DNA of 64,000 nucleotides from positions 124,001-188,000 of the forward strand of contig NZ_FOQG01000001.1 in assembly GCF_900113685.1 (NCBI RefSeq). The letters are read 5' to 3'. The notes under the pieces were generated by a model. The model made no database searches, had not been told where the DNA came from, and worked only from the letters and a program-made list of their open reading frames with translations. This document shows positions 50,297-58,941 of this stretch, piece by piece. Made by a program: the position numbers and the translations under genes. Source of the DNA: Nocardioides psychrotolerans. Lineage in GTDB: Bacteria; Actinomycetota; Actinomycetes; Propionibacteriales; Nocardioidaceae. Position 1 is the first letter of the stretch; each line of letters opens with the position of its first letter.

Positions 50297-50884
50297 GTGA
50301 ACCATTCCACGACCACCGCGCAGCGCCCTGGACGGCGCGCACCCCACACTGGGCAGGTGAGTGCCAGGACCGCAGCGCGCGACGCCGAGTTCACGGCCTA
50401 CCTGCAGGCCCGTCAGGCCCGCCTGCTCCGCACGGCCTACCTCCTGACGGGCGACAAGCACCAGGCCGAGGACGTCCTGCAGACCTCGCTCGCCAAGCTC
50501 TACCTCGCCTGGGACAAGGTGCGCGACCGCGACTCGGTCGACGCCTACGTCCGCCGGATCATGGTCAACGAGAACAACTCGCTGTGGCGCCGCGGCTGGC
50601 GCAAACGAGAGTTCACCACCGAGGTGCTCCCCGAGGCCCCCGTCACCGACACCTACGACGAGGGGCTGGGCGCTGCGCTCTGGTCCGTCGTGCAGTCCCT
50701 GCCGCCGAAGGCCCGCGCCGTCGTGGTGCTCCGCTACTACGAGCAGCTGACCGAGGCCGAGACCGCCGACCTGCTCGGCATCTCGGTCGGCACCGTCAAG
50801 TCCCAGTGCAGCCGCGCGATCGCCACGATGCGCGACCGCTTCCCCGCAGACCTAGACCCCCGTGAGCAGGAGGAGGAACGATGA
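50297..50884 (+). CDS. SigE-family (SigE/ECF-type) RNA polymerase sigma factor
   Basis: 195 residues from GTG 50297; an in-frame GTG at 50357 (175 residues) matches usual family length better, and neither has a good ribosome-binding site. Region 2 is [20 protein letters not shown] followed by HQAEDVLQ; region 4 is [20 protein letters not shown] with [13 protein letters not shown]. The type is the SigE-family (TIGR02983-like) of small ECF sigmas. It overlaps the next gene by 4 bp (ATGA), a membrane protein that may act as its anti-sigma or effector. Confidence 0.88.
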   Translation: MNHSTTTAQRPGRRAPHTGQVSARTAARDAEFTAYLQARQARLLRTAYLLTGDKHQAEDVLQTSLAKLYLAWDKVRDRDSVDAYVRRIMVNENNSLWRRGWRKREFTTEVLPEAPVTDTYDEGLGAALWSVVQSLPPKARAVVVLRYYEQLTEAETADLLGISVGTVKSQCSRAIATMRDRFPADLDPREQEEER

Positions 50885-52134
50885 GCGACCACGAGTGGGA
50901 GTCCCGCGTGAGCCGGGAGCTGGGCCAGCGTGCCCAGGGCCTCGACGAGACGCCGTTCTCGCTGGACCAGGTGAAGGGTCGCGCCGGCTCGATCCGGCGC
51001 ACGCGGCGGCTTGCCGTCGCCGGCGCCGTCCTCGCCAGCGCCGCAGTAGTCGTCCCGATCGCCGTCGTCTCCGGTCAGGGGCTCGGCGACACCGACTCGG
51101 CCCCCGGGCCGGCCACCTCCCCGACGACCTCCCCGACGACCTCCTCGGCGACCCCGACGCGGGCCACCGACGGTGTCACCCCCGCCCCCGCACCGACGGC
51201 CGACGCGATCGGCGTCGACTACCTCGACGGCAGCACCTGGGTGCGCCCCGACGGCACCGCCGTCCCGCTCGACATCGCCTACCGAGGCGGCGCGGTCCTT
51301 GGCGAGACCCTGCTCGGCGTCCGCGACAACACCGACACCAACCGCCACTTCATCGACGTCGTCTCCCCCGACGGCGCGGTCGGGGAGTCGATCGAGATCA
51401 CCAGCGGTCTCGCGGTCAGCGACGACCGGAGCGTGGTCGCCTTCGTCGAGCCCAACGGCGACCTGATGACGATGTGGGACCCCGCCGCGGGTGAGGGCGG
51501 CCGCGTGGCGATCGCGTCGGGCCTGACCGTCGGGACCTTCACGGTCGACCCGATCGCGGTCGTCGGTGGCCCGACGTGCGGCCCCGAGGACGAGTGCCGG
51601 GTGTTCTACAACGCCGGCGACGGCGTGTCCCCACCCAGGGTCGCGTCCTCGGACGGCACCGACGTGCTCGTGGTCCCGGGTGACGTGCCCGCGGTCGCGG
51701 TGAGCGACGCCTCGGACGCCGGCCTGGTCACGGTGCAGCAGACCTCCCAGGACCAGGGCTCGTGCAACGGGCTCTACGACATCACCTCGGCGGCGTACCT
51801 CTGGACCACCTGCGACCGCTTCCTGCTCGACCTCAACCCGGCCGGGTCGGTCGTGGCCACCACCCACGCCTACCTCGACGGCCCGGGCAACGGCTACGTC
51901 GCCCTGGTGGACGCGGCGAGCCAGGAGGAGGTGGCACGCTTCGACCCCTCCGACGGCGTGGTCGTCACCCAGACCTGGCTCGACGACGAGACGCTGCTCG
52001 CCCTCGTCCTCGACGGTCGCGGATCGAGCATCTGGCGGTTCGGCACCGACGGCAGCTCCGAGCGAGTGACCTCACGCTCCACCGGGGGTGGCTACGACAC
52101 GAGCCCCACGCACGTCCTGCTCGTGGGCTACTGA
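50881..52134 (+). CDS. Membrane-anchored beta-propeller-like protein, sigma-factor partner
   Basis: 417 residues. A cytoplasmic N-terminus (~1-40) is followed by one helix (LAVAGAVLASAAVVVPIAVV), a Pro/Thr/Ser-rich linker with TSPTTSPTTS repeats, and an extracytoplasmic domain of beta-repeat character (~100-417, repeated DG/DP turns). It resembles proteins translationally coupled to SigE-family sigmas, where the N-terminus could bind the sigma factor. No zinc HxxxCxxC anti-sigma motif is present. Function inferred from coupling only. Confidence 0.78.
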   Translation: MSDHEWESRVSRELGQRAQGLDETPFSLDQVKGRAGSIRRTRRLAVAGAVLASAAVVVPIAVVSGQGLGDTDSAPGPATSPTTSPTTSSATPTRATDGVTPAPAPTADAIGVDYLDGSTWVRPDGTAVPLDIAYRGGAVLGETLLGVRDNTDTNRHFIDVVSPDGAVGESIEITSGLAVSDDRSVVAFVEPNGDLMTMWDPAAGEGGRVAIASGLTVGTFTVDPIAVVGGPTCGPEDECRVFYNAGDGVSPPRVASSDGTDVLVVPGDVPAVAVSDASDAGLVTVQQTSQDQGSCNGLYDITSAAYLWTTCDRFLLDLNPAGSVVATTHAYLDGPGNGYVALVDAASQEEVARFDPSDGVVVTQTWLDDETLLALVLDGRGSSIWRFGTDGSSERVTSRSTGGGYDTSPTHVLLVGY

Positions 52135-52183
52135 CCCGGCTGCCGGCCCGGCTGCCGGCCCGGCGGCTGGCCCGGCGGCTGGT
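52135..52183. repeat. GC-rich tandem repeat between convergent genes
   Basis: Repeated CCGGCTGCCGGC- and CCCGGCGGCTGG-type units fill the 49-bp gap between the sigma partner gene and the lipoprotein gene. The units are partly self-complementary and could form a terminator for both. Confidence 0.6.
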
Positions 52184-52795
52184 TCAGCCGATGCTGATCG
52201 AGGCGAGCACCGAGTCGACGAGCTGCTGCCGTTGGGCGGGGGTGAAGGTGGCCCGGTTGAGGGAGATGTCGACCGAGTAGGAGAGGCCGTCCTCGGAGGT
52301 CCCGAAGGCGTCGACATGGCGGATCCGGTCGGTCGGTCCTGCGAGGTGGTACCACTCGCGCCCGTCGATCTCCACAGGGTCGAGGATCGTGGGCTTCTGC
52401 AGGTAGGCCCCCGTGTCACGCGCGATCTCCGCCTGCTTGCGGAGGGACAGGATCCCGTCGCCGAAGTCCTCGATCTCCGTCACGAAGATCGCCGACAGAC
52501 CGTCACTGGCCTGGCCCGAGAAGGGGTCGCCCTCCCGGGTCAGCTCCCAGCCCTCGGGCGCGCGGAGCGTCAGGTGGGTCTGCGTGAGGTCCGGGCCCGA
52601 GGCCGCCTCGACCTCCGGGGTCGCAGGTTGCGACGGGGACGGCTCGGTCGTCGGCTCGCCGGAGGCCGAGGCGCTCTCGCCACTGACGGACTCGCTGCCG
52701 CCGGCGCTCGGGCCGGGTTCGTCCTCCTCCCCGGAGCAAGCGGAGGTGAGGACCAGGACGGCACACACGGCCAGGGACCCGAGACTGCGCTTCAC
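52184..52795 (-). CDS. Putative lipoprotein
   Basis: 203 residues from GTG 52795 with GAGGAGC upstream. Signal peptide with lipobox LTSAC (lipidated Cys20), then a ~45-residue Ser/Glu/Pro linker and a domain (~68-203) with LRAPEGWELTREGDPFSGQ and a C-terminal FTPAQRQQLVDSVLASI. The domain resembles extracytoplasmic lipoproteins of unknown role in actinomycetes. Confidence 0.82.
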   Translation of the reverse strand: MKRSLGSLAVCAVLVLTSACSGEEDEPGPSAGGSESVSGESASASGEPTTEPSPSQPATPEVEAASGPDLTQTHLTLRAPEGWELTREGDPFSGQASDGLSAIFVTEIEDFGDGILSLRKQAEIARDTGAYLQKPTILDPVEIDGREWYHLAGPTDRIRHVDAFGTSEDGLSYSVDISLNRATFTPAQRQQLVDSVLASISIG

Positions 52796-52945
52796 GACGT
52801 GCTCCTCGACAGGTGGTGGGGCGGGTGGTGCGCGGCCACGATAACGGCCCTCCCGAACCCCCGCCGACGGATGTTTGGGCCTGCGGGGGTGCGGGTAAGC
52901 CGCTGAGGCAAGGTAAAGATCGAGCCCGCAGGAGTGGAGCGTCTC

Positions 52946-53425
52946 ATGGCGGACGAGCAGGACTACACGACGGCCACGACGGCCATCACCAGCGCATCGG
53001 AGGGGGCGACGGTCGCCATCACCGTCGACGCCATCCAAGGCATGCTGCAGGGCATCGAGGTCGACGAGGCCACGATCAAGGCCATCGTCAGCATCCTCGA
53101 CAGCAGCATCGACGGGCTCGAGCTCCCCCTGGAGCCGGTCCGTCAGACGGCGTTCGGGGGCTCCGAGTGGGGCAGAACGCTCGCCTTCCACACCGATGTC
53201 GCCCACGGCAAGGTGCGTGACGCCATGACCAACATGGTCACGGGCCTCAGCGGCTTCCGTCAGGGCATCGACACCTTCGTCACGGGCGTCCAAACCGCCG
53301 ACGTCGTCTCCGGGGACGACTCGCGCGGGATCCAGACGGTCGTCGACACGTTCGTCCCGTGCCTAGCCCAACCCGACGTCACCACGAATCCCACCTGCGA
53401 CGTGCCCGTGGGAGGCAACCGATGA
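52946..53425 (+). CDS. Type VII secretion-like small helical protein (first of pair)
   Basis: 159 residues from ATG 52946 with GGAG 6 nt upstream (an in-frame GTG 4 codons earlier is less likely). Helical, no signal peptide, with the size and style of WXG100/LXG-like partners (ITVDAIQGMLQGIEVDEATI, GSEWGRTLAFHTDVAHGKV). Its stop overlaps the next gene by 4 bp. It lacks a clear WXG motif (GSEWG is the nearest). No EccC ATPase or other ESX gene is in the window. Confidence 0.65.
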   Translation: MADEQDYTTATTAITSASEGATVAITVDAIQGMLQGIEVDEATIKAIVSILDSSIDGLELPLEPVRQTAFGGSEWGRTLAFHTDVAHGKVRDAMTNMVTGLSGFRQGIDTFVTGVQTADVVSGDDSRGIQTVVDTFVPCLAQPDVTTNPTCDVPVGGNR

Positions 53426-54723
53426 TCACCGGTCCCCAGCAGCAACGACTGGACAAGGCGCTGGGCGGCGCCTCCGACGAGGCCGTCGGCGACGGTTCGA
53501 TCGAGTGGATGCGCTGCGCCGACCTGCTCGGCAACGTGGCCGAGGCCCTGGAGAAGGCCGCCGCCGCGGAGAAGACGATCGGCGGGCAGACCGGGCCCGC
53601 CATGGGCAAGGCGTTCCGCACGTCCGCCGAGGGCATGAAGGGCAAGTCCCAGGAGCTCCTGCGCGGCAGCGAGGCGCTCGGTGTCGCGTCCAACGCGATC
53701 ATGGCGGCCCGGGTCGGGCAGTCGGAGATGAACCGCTACTTCCCGCAGGCGCCAGACCCCGGTCCCTACCACCCGCAGCCGGGTCCCCAGGACCACCAGG
53801 ACGTCACCGCCGCGTCCGACCACCAGGGTCTGGTCGACGCCTACGCCGGTTCCTATGAGTCCCGCGAGAACATCGCGCGCCAGTGGGCCGACCGCATCGA
53901 CACCGACTTCGCCGAGTCCACGAAGACCATGCAGCAGATCCATGGCGAGAGCTTCGACGAGCCGGACGACACCGGCGGCCCCGGCGGCGCCACGCCCCCG
54001 GGCACGTCGACGCCGCCGGGCACGGGTCGTCCGCCCAGTGGGGGCTCGGTGGAGCGCGACCCGCACGGCCCCGGACACCCCGAGATCCCGGTCCCCATCG
54101 GCACCATCGGGCAGCCCCCCGTCATTCCCACCATCACACCGGTGGTGGAGACGCCCACTCCCGTCCCACCCCCGCCGCCGACCCCCCAGCCGCAGCCGCT
54201 GTCCCCGGTCGCCGAGGTCCCGACGCTCGACCCGACCGGCGCCACGACGACCATGCCGGTCCACGGAGGTCTCGTCGGCCCCTCGATCGGCGCGATCGCC
54301 GGCGGCGGGCTGGCCGGTGCGGCCCTCCAGGGCATCCGTGGCGGACTCTTCTCCCCGATCAGCGCCGGCGCGTCTCCTGCCCGGCCGATCGGCAGCAGCG
54401 CTCGCGCCGGAGCTCCGGGTGCCCTGGGCCGCAACGCCGCCAGCCCCGGAGGCGCAACGGGACGCGGCTCCGCCGCCCGTACGCCGGGTGGTGGCGCTGG
54501 GCGCGGTGCGTCCGGTGGTCGTGGGGTCGGCGGTCGCAGCGCGGCAGGTGCCGGTGGTGGCGCCGGAGGGCGTCGTGGCGGCAAGGCCGCCGCGGGCGCC
54601 GGCGCTGCTGCTGGCCGCCGAGGCGGAAAGGACGAGGACGGGCGCGCCGGGGACCGCGACCTGTTCGACGAAGGTCAGGACTGGATCGACGACGCCGACG
54701 CGGCTCCGGGCGTCATCGACTGA
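53422..54723 (+). CDS. Type VII-like secreted protein with Gly/Ala/Pro-rich tail (second of pair)
   Basis: 433 residues from ATG 53422. N-terminal ~190 residues are helical (PPE/LXG-like, RQWADRIDTDFAESTKTMQQ). A long Pro/Gly/Ala/Arg-rich region (~190-405) follows, and the C-terminus is DRDLFDEGQDWIDDADAAPGVID. Actinobacterial ESX substrates of this layout often end with a Trp/acidic segment and APxVID. Overlap with the preceding gene suggests a heterodimer exported together. A toxin domain is not visible. Confidence 0.68.
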   Translation: MITGPQQQRLDKALGGASDEAVGDGSIEWMRCADLLGNVAEALEKAAAAEKTIGGQTGPAMGKAFRTSAEGMKGKSQELLRGSEALGVASNAIMAARVGQSEMNRYFPQAPDPGPYHPQPGPQDHQDVTAASDHQGLVDAYAGSYESRENIARQWADRIDTDFAESTKTMQQIHGESFDEPDDTGGPGGATPPGTSTPPGTGRPPSGGSVERDPHGPGHPEIPVPIGTIGQPPVIPTITPVVETPTPVPPPPPTPQPQPLSPVAEVPTLDPTGATTTMPVHGGLVGPSIGAIAGGGLAGAALQGIRGGLFSPISAGASPARPIGSSARAGAPGALGRNAASPGGATGRGSAARTPGGGAGRGASGGRGVGGRSAAGAGGGAGGRRGGKAAAGAGAAAGRRGGKDEDGRAGDRDLFDEGQDWIDDADAAPGVID

Positions 54724-54768
54724 CGCACCGGTCCCGTGGTCGGGCCGGTCGGGCCGGACCACGCGAGG

Positions 54769-54792
54769 AGGCCCTGCCCGTCGGCAGGGCCT
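54769..54792. terminator. Two-way terminator between convergent units
   Basis: AGGCCCTGCC-CGTC-GGCAGGGCCT, a perfect 10-bp stem with a 4-nt loop, between the type VII-like gene and tsaD stops. A second stem, GTGGTC with GACCAC (54736-54762), lies just before it. Confidence 0.7.
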
Positions 54793-54798
54793 GGCGCG

Positions 54799-55845
54799 TC
54801 AGACCAGGACCGTGGTGACCGGAAGGCTCGAGTCGGCAGGCAGGTCGAGCGCCGAGGGGGTGCGGCCACGCGCCACCATCTCGGCCCCCAGTGCGGCCAC
54901 CATGGCCCCGTTGTCGGTGCACAGGCCGGGCCTCGGCACCCGCACGCGGATCCCCAGCCGGGAGGCCCGCTCCTCGGCCATCGCCCGGAGACGCGAGTTG
55001 GCGGCCACGCCGCCCCCGATGAGCAGGTCCTCGATGCCCTCGCTGGACGCGGCGTCGAGCGCCTTGCGCACCAGCACGTCGCACACGGCCTCCTGGAAGC
55101 TGGCGGCCACGTCGTTCACCGGCACAGGCTCGCCGGAGCGCTCGCGGGCCTCGACCCAGCGGGCGACCGCGGTCTTGAGGCCGGAGAACGAGAAGTCGAA
55201 GCGGTGCCGCTCCAGGTCGCGGCGGCTCGAGAGGCCGCGCGGGAAGTCGATGGCGACGCTGTCACCGTCGCGGGCTGCCCGGTCGATGTGGGGACCTCCC
55301 GGGAACGGCAGCCCGAGGAGCCGGGCGACCTTGTCGAAGGCCTCCCCCGCTGCGTCGTCGATGGTGGCGCCCATCGGATCGACGCCGACGGTCACGTCGG
55401 TGATCCGGAGCAGGCTGGAGTGGCCACCGCTCACGAGCAGCGCCAGGCACGGCTCGGGCAGCGGCCCGTGCTCGAGCTGGTCGACGGCGACGTGGGCGGC
55501 GAGGTGGTTGACGCCGTAGATCGGCTTGCCGAGCCCGAGGGCGAGTGCCTTGGCGGCGGCGACCCCGACGAGCAGGGCGCCCGCGAGGCCCGGCCCGCTG
55601 GTCACGGCGATCGCGTCGACGTCACGCAGCGCGATTCCCGCGGTGTCGCAGGCGCGCTCGATCGTCGGCACCATGGCCTCGAGGTGGGCGCGGCTGGCGA
55701 CCTCGGGCACGACCCCGCCGAAGCGGGCGTGCTCCTCAACGCTGCTCGCGACGGCGTCGGCCAGGAGCGTGTGACCGCGGACGATCCCGACACCGGTCTC
55801 GTCGCACGAGGTCTCGATGCCGAGGACGAGGGGTTCGTGCTTCAC
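54799..55845 (-). CDS. tsaD: tRNA N6-adenosine threonylcarbamoyltransferase TsaD
   Basis: 348 residues from GTG 55845, with GGGGAGG 8 nt upstream. ASKHA fold: [14 protein letters not shown], metal-binding HLAAH (~110-114), GGHSSLL and the C-terminal [10 protein letters not shown]. It transfers the threonylcarbamoyl group to A37 of ANN-decoding tRNAs, with TsaB and TsaE. It is the last gene of the minus-strand glmS-to-tsaD series, 4 bp after rimI. Confidence 0.96.
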   Translation of the reverse strand: MKHEPLVLGIETSCDETGVGIVRGHTLLADAVASSVEEHARFGGVVPEVASRAHLEAMVPTIERACDTAGIALRDVDAIAVTSGPGLAGALLVGVAAAKALALGLGKPIYGVNHLAAHVAVDQLEHGPLPEPCLALLVSGGHSSLLRITDVTVGVDPMGATIDDAAGEAFDKVARLLGLPFPGGPHIDRAARDGDSVAIDFPRGLSSRRDLERHRFDFSFSGLKTAVARWVEARERSGEPVPVNDVAASFQEAVCDVLVRKALDAASSEGIEDLLIGGGVAANSRLRAMAEERASRLGIRVRVPRPGLCTDNGAMVAALGAEMVARGRTPSALDLPADSSLPVTTVLV

Positions 55846-55849
55846 GGGC

Positions 55850-56308
55850 TCATCCTCCCCCGCAGGCGGGACCGAGCGCACGTCGCATCACCACGGCGGT
55901 CGCCCCGTCACGGTAGTAGCGCGGGCGACGGGAGACCTCGACGAACGAGCGGGCGGCGTAGAACGCCAGGGCCGGGGCGTTGGTCTCGCGCACCTCGAGC
56001 AGCACCCGGTCCGCTCCCCCGTCGCGGGCGAGGGCCACCACCTGGTCCAGCAGCGCCGAGGCGAGGCCACCGCGGCGCAGCCCGGGTCGGACAGCGATCC
56101 GCTGGAGCTCGGCGATGTCGGCCACGACGCTGGCGACGGCGTAGCCGGCCAGCGCACCGTCCTGCTCCGCCACCACGTAGCTGATGGTCGGGAGGGCGCC
56201 GAGGACCCCTTCGCGGACGAGCCCCTCCGACCATGCGTCGATGCCCAGGGCCTCGTCCTCGAGGTCCGCGATCGCCGTGACGTCGTCGGGGGTGGCGTTG
56301 CGGATCAC
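55850..56308 (-). CDS. rimI: Ribosomal protein S18-alanine N-acetyltransferase RimI
   Basis: 152 residues from GTG 56308. GNAT fold with [20 protein letters not shown] as the acetyl-CoA loop and [18 protein letters not shown]. Start and tsaB stop overlap as GTGA. The tsaE-tsaB-rimI-tsaD order is the usual actinobacterial cluster. Confidence 0.92.
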   Translation of the reverse strand: MIRNATPDDVTAIADLEDEALGIDAWSEGLVREGVLGALPTISYVVAEQDGALAGYAVASVVADIAELQRIAVRPGLRRGGLASALLDQVVALARDGGADRVLLEVRETNAPALAFYAARSFVEVSRRPRYYRDGATAVVMRRALGPACGGG

Positions 56309-56940
56309 GAGACCTTCTTGGGCGCGCGCGGCGGTTCGGCGTCGGGGCGGCGGAGGTACATCGGCTCGGGGTCGCAGAGCTCGGCGAGCTCGTCGGTCAC
56401 CACGCGGGCCAGCCAGCCGGCGCTCGGCCGCGTCGCCCCGGTGTGACCGGGGAAGTCGCTGGGGTAGAGCGTGCCGCCCTCACCGATCACGGGCAGGTCG
56501 GTGGCCAGCGTGGCCGGCTTGTCGACCACCGGCCCCGCGAGGCGGGCGCCCTCGGCGTCGTACGACGCGAGGTAGACCTCCTTGCGGCGGGCATCGGTGG
56601 CCACGACGAAGTCGCGCCCCTCCAGCCTCACGGCTGCCTCGGCGGCGAGGACGTCGAGCGAGCAGACGCCGTAGACGGGGATCTCGAGGACGAAGCCGAG
56701 CGTGCGGGCGGTGACCAGGCCGACGCGCAGACCGGTGAACGGGCCGGGTCCGACACCGACCCCGATCGCGGTCAGGTCCTGGCGGACGATGCCGGCCTGC
56801 ACCATGGCCTGCTCGATGAGGGGGGCCAGCTGCTCGCCGTGCTTCATCGCGAGGCCGGAGACGAGCTCGACGACCACGTCCTCCCCGTCGTGCAGCGCGA
56901 CGCTGACGGTGGGCGAGGCAGTGTCGAACGTGAGGAGCAC
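56305..56940 (-). CDS. tsaB: TsaB, partner subunit for tRNA t6A synthesis
   Basis: 211 residues from GTG 56940. ASKHA-like but degenerate paralogue of TsaD: LLTFDTASPTVSVALHDG, GVGVGPGPFTGLRVG, VVATDARRKEVYLASYD. It scaffolds TsaD and TsaE. TACCCT stands 6 nt before the GTG, so an internal leaderless promoter is possible 23 bp after tsaE ends. Confidence 0.94.
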   Translation of the reverse strand: MLLTFDTASPTVSVALHDGEDVVVELVSGLAMKHGEQLAPLIEQAMVQAGIVRQDLTAIGVGVGPGPFTGLRVGLVTARTLGFVLEIPVYGVCSLDVLAAEAAVRLEGRDFVVATDARRKEVYLASYDAEGARLAGPVVDKPATLATDLPVIGEGGTLYPSDFPGHTGATRPSAGWLARVVTDELAELCDPEPMYLRRPDAEPPRAPKKVS

Positions 56941-56946
56941 GGGACG

Positions 56947-56952
56947 AGGGTA
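56947..56952 (-). promoter_or_regulatory. Possible internal -10 box of tsaB (leaderless)
   Basis: TACCCT on the minus strand, 6 nt before the GTG at 56940, in the short tsaE-tsaB gap. Confidence 0.35.
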
Positions 56953-56962
56953 GCCGCGCGGC

Positions 56963-57856
56963 TCAGGAGACCCAGCGGGTGCCGATGCCGACGACCTCGA
57001 CGTGGCGCGGGTCGAGCTCACCCTCGGCCTCCTCCTCGGAGCGGCTGATGCGCACCTCGAGGCGGGAGTCGGCCAGTGTCTCGGCCATCCCCTCCCCCCA
57101 CTCGACGACGGTGACGACCTGGTCCAGGGAGGTGTCGAGGTCGAGGTCGTCGAGCTCGGCCATGCCGCCGAGACGGTAGGCGTCGACGTGGACGAGGTCG
57201 GGCCCACCTCGCAGGGACGGGTGGACGCGGGCGATGACGAACGTGGGCGACGTGACCCCTCCACGGACCCCGAGACCCTCGCCGAGCCCCTGGGCGAACG
57301 TGGTCTTGCCGGCACCCAGGCCGCCCGAGAGCACCAGCAGGTCACCGGCGCGGAGGTCGGCGCCGATGCGGGCACCCAGCGCACGCATGTCGTCGGCGGT
57401 GGGCACGTCGTAGAGGCGCGGGAGCGGGCGCGAGAGCTCGACGTAGGGGGTGCGGCGGTCGGCCTGGGCGAAGCCGCGGCGCTCCCAGAAGGCGATGTTG
57501 CCGGGCAGCTCCTCCCGGGCCAAGACCGTGAGCCGGGCGCGGCCGATCCACGCCTCGACAGCGGTGTCGACCATCGCGGCGGCGACGCCGTGGCCCTGCG
57601 CGGCGGGGAGCACGCCGAAGCGACGCAGGTAGACGGTGTCGCCGACGGGGTCGAAGAGCAGCGTGCCGACGGCCTCGCCGTCGACGCGCGCCACCAGGCC
57701 GCCGTTGAGGGCGAGCCGGGTGGCGATCGAGGAGACGGTCTCGAGCAGCGCGTCGGCGGGCGGGTCGAGGGCCGGCCGGTTGCTGAAGGCCTCGCGGATG
57801 ATGTGGTGGACCGCCTCGGCCGACTCGTGACCGACGCGGCGGACGCTGAGGCTCAC
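56963..57856 (-). CDS. tsaE: GNAT-TsaE fusion protein
   Basis: 297 residues from GTG 57856, which overlaps the hydrolase stop (GTGA). Residues ~1-140 are a GNAT acetyltransferase (LRRFGVLPAAQGHGVAAAMV as the CoA loop). Residues ~150-297 are TsaE, the t6A ATPase, with Walker A GGLGAGKTT (178-186) and TSPTFVIARVH. Typical TsaE is about 150 residues, so this is a fusion. The acetyltransferase role is unknown; rimI two genes later is a separate GNAT. Both halves read through without a frameshift. Confidence 0.92.
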   Translation of the reverse strand: MSLSVRRVGHESAEAVHHIIREAFSNRPALDPPADALLETVSSIATRLALNGGLVARVDGEAVGTLLFDPVGDTVYLRRFGVLPAAQGHGVAAAMVDTAVEAWIGRARLTVLAREELPGNIAFWERRGFAQADRRTPYVELSRPLPRLYDVPTADDMRALGARIGADLRAGDLLVLSGGLGAGKTTFAQGLGEGLGVRGGVTSPTFVIARVHPSLRGGPDLVHVDAYRLGGMAELDDLDLDTSLDQVVTVVEWGEGMAETLADSRLEVRISRSEEEAEGELDPRHVEVVGIGTRWVS

Positions 57857-58941
57857 CGCTGCGCCGCCCGTGCGGTGGCCGCCGTGATCAGCTGGTCGAG
57901 CTCGGCAGTCACCTGGTCGTGCCTCTCGATGGGGAGCATGTGTCCCGCACCCTCGCACTCGAGCAGGCGCGAGCCCGCGATGCGCTGGTGGAGCTTGCGG
58001 CTGTGGCCGATCGAGGTCAGCTTGTCGGCGGTGCCGCAGAGGATCGCGGTGGGCACCCGGGAGAGGACCTCGACGGCGTGGAACTTGTCGAGGCGGCTGA
58101 AGCTCGGGAAGAACTCGGCCACGACCTCGAACGGCGTCTCGGAGAGCATCTCGTCGACGAACTCCACGTAGGCGGTAGGCACCTCGTCGCCGAAGGCGAA
58201 GAGGTCGGTCGCGACCATCGCGATCGCCCGGCCTGCGCGACGCAACCCGTCGACGGCGAGGTGGCCACGGTGCAGCGTCCTGACGGCCTGGTGGGTGACG
58301 CGGCCGCCGAGGCGGCCGGGGACCATCGGCAGCAGGATCCGACCGACGTCCAGCCCGCCCGCCGTCGTCGACACCAGGGCGACGCCCACGACCCGGTCGC
58401 CGACCAGCTCGGGGAACTGCTCGGCCAGGGCCACGACCGTCATGCCCCCCATGGAATGGCCCACGAGGACCACCGGGCCGTCGGGCACGACCTCCTCGAG
58501 GATCTGCTTGAGGTCGCGGGCGAGCTGCTCGATGGTGGCGTTGTGCCGCGGCGAGCGGCCCGAGCGGCCGTGCGAGCGATGGTCGTAGAAGACCGTGCGC
58601 ACCAGGCCGCGGTAGGCCGCGCGCTGGAAGTGCCAGGAGTCCAGGTTGAGGCAGTAGCCGTGGGCGAACACGACGGTCACCTCGGGGTCGGGCTGGCCGC
58701 GCCGCCAGCGACGCTTCGGCTCCGTCTCGAGCTGGGTGGCCTCGTCGACCTCGACATGGAGGGGCACACCGTCCTCGGCGACAACCGTCACCGGGGTGGA
58801 GCGCAGCGAGCCGAAGGCCGCGTCGGTGACCGAGCGCCCTCCCATCGCCCTGCTGCGGCGGACGACCCCGAACACCGTGCCGGCGGCGGCCAGGCCGAGG
58901 GCACCGGCGGCCGCGCCGGCGAGGCGGCCGGCGATGCTCAT
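57853..58941 (-). CDS. Alpha/beta hydrolase in the alr-tsa cluster
   Basis: 362 residues from ATG 58941, which overlaps the alr stop (ATGA). One N-terminal helix (GRLAGAAAGALGLAAAGTVF) likely anchors it to the membrane. Then an alpha/beta hydrolase: oxyanion segment FAHGYCLNLDSW, nucleophile Ser in VGHSMGGM, Asp in CGTADKLT, His in GAGHMLPIERH. Substrate unknown; in mycobacteria a hydrolase also sits near alr. Confidence 0.87.
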   Translation of the reverse strand: MSIAGRLAGAAAGALGLAAAGTVFGVVRRSRAMGGRSVTDAAFGSLRSTPVTVVAEDGVPLHVEVDEATQLETEPKRRWRRGQPDPEVTVVFAHGYCLNLDSWHFQRAAYRGLVRTVFYDHRSHGRSGRSPRHNATIEQLARDLKQILEEVVPDGPVVLVGHSMGGMTVVALAEQFPELVGDRVVGVALVSTTAGGLDVGRILLPMVPGRLGGRVTHQAVRTLHRGHLAVDGLRRAGRAIAMVATDLFAFGDEVPTAYVEFVDEMLSETPFEVVAEFFPSFSRLDKFHAVEVLSRVPTAILCGTADKLTSIGHSRKLHQRIAGSRLLECEGAGHMLPIERHDQVTAELDQLITAATARAAQR

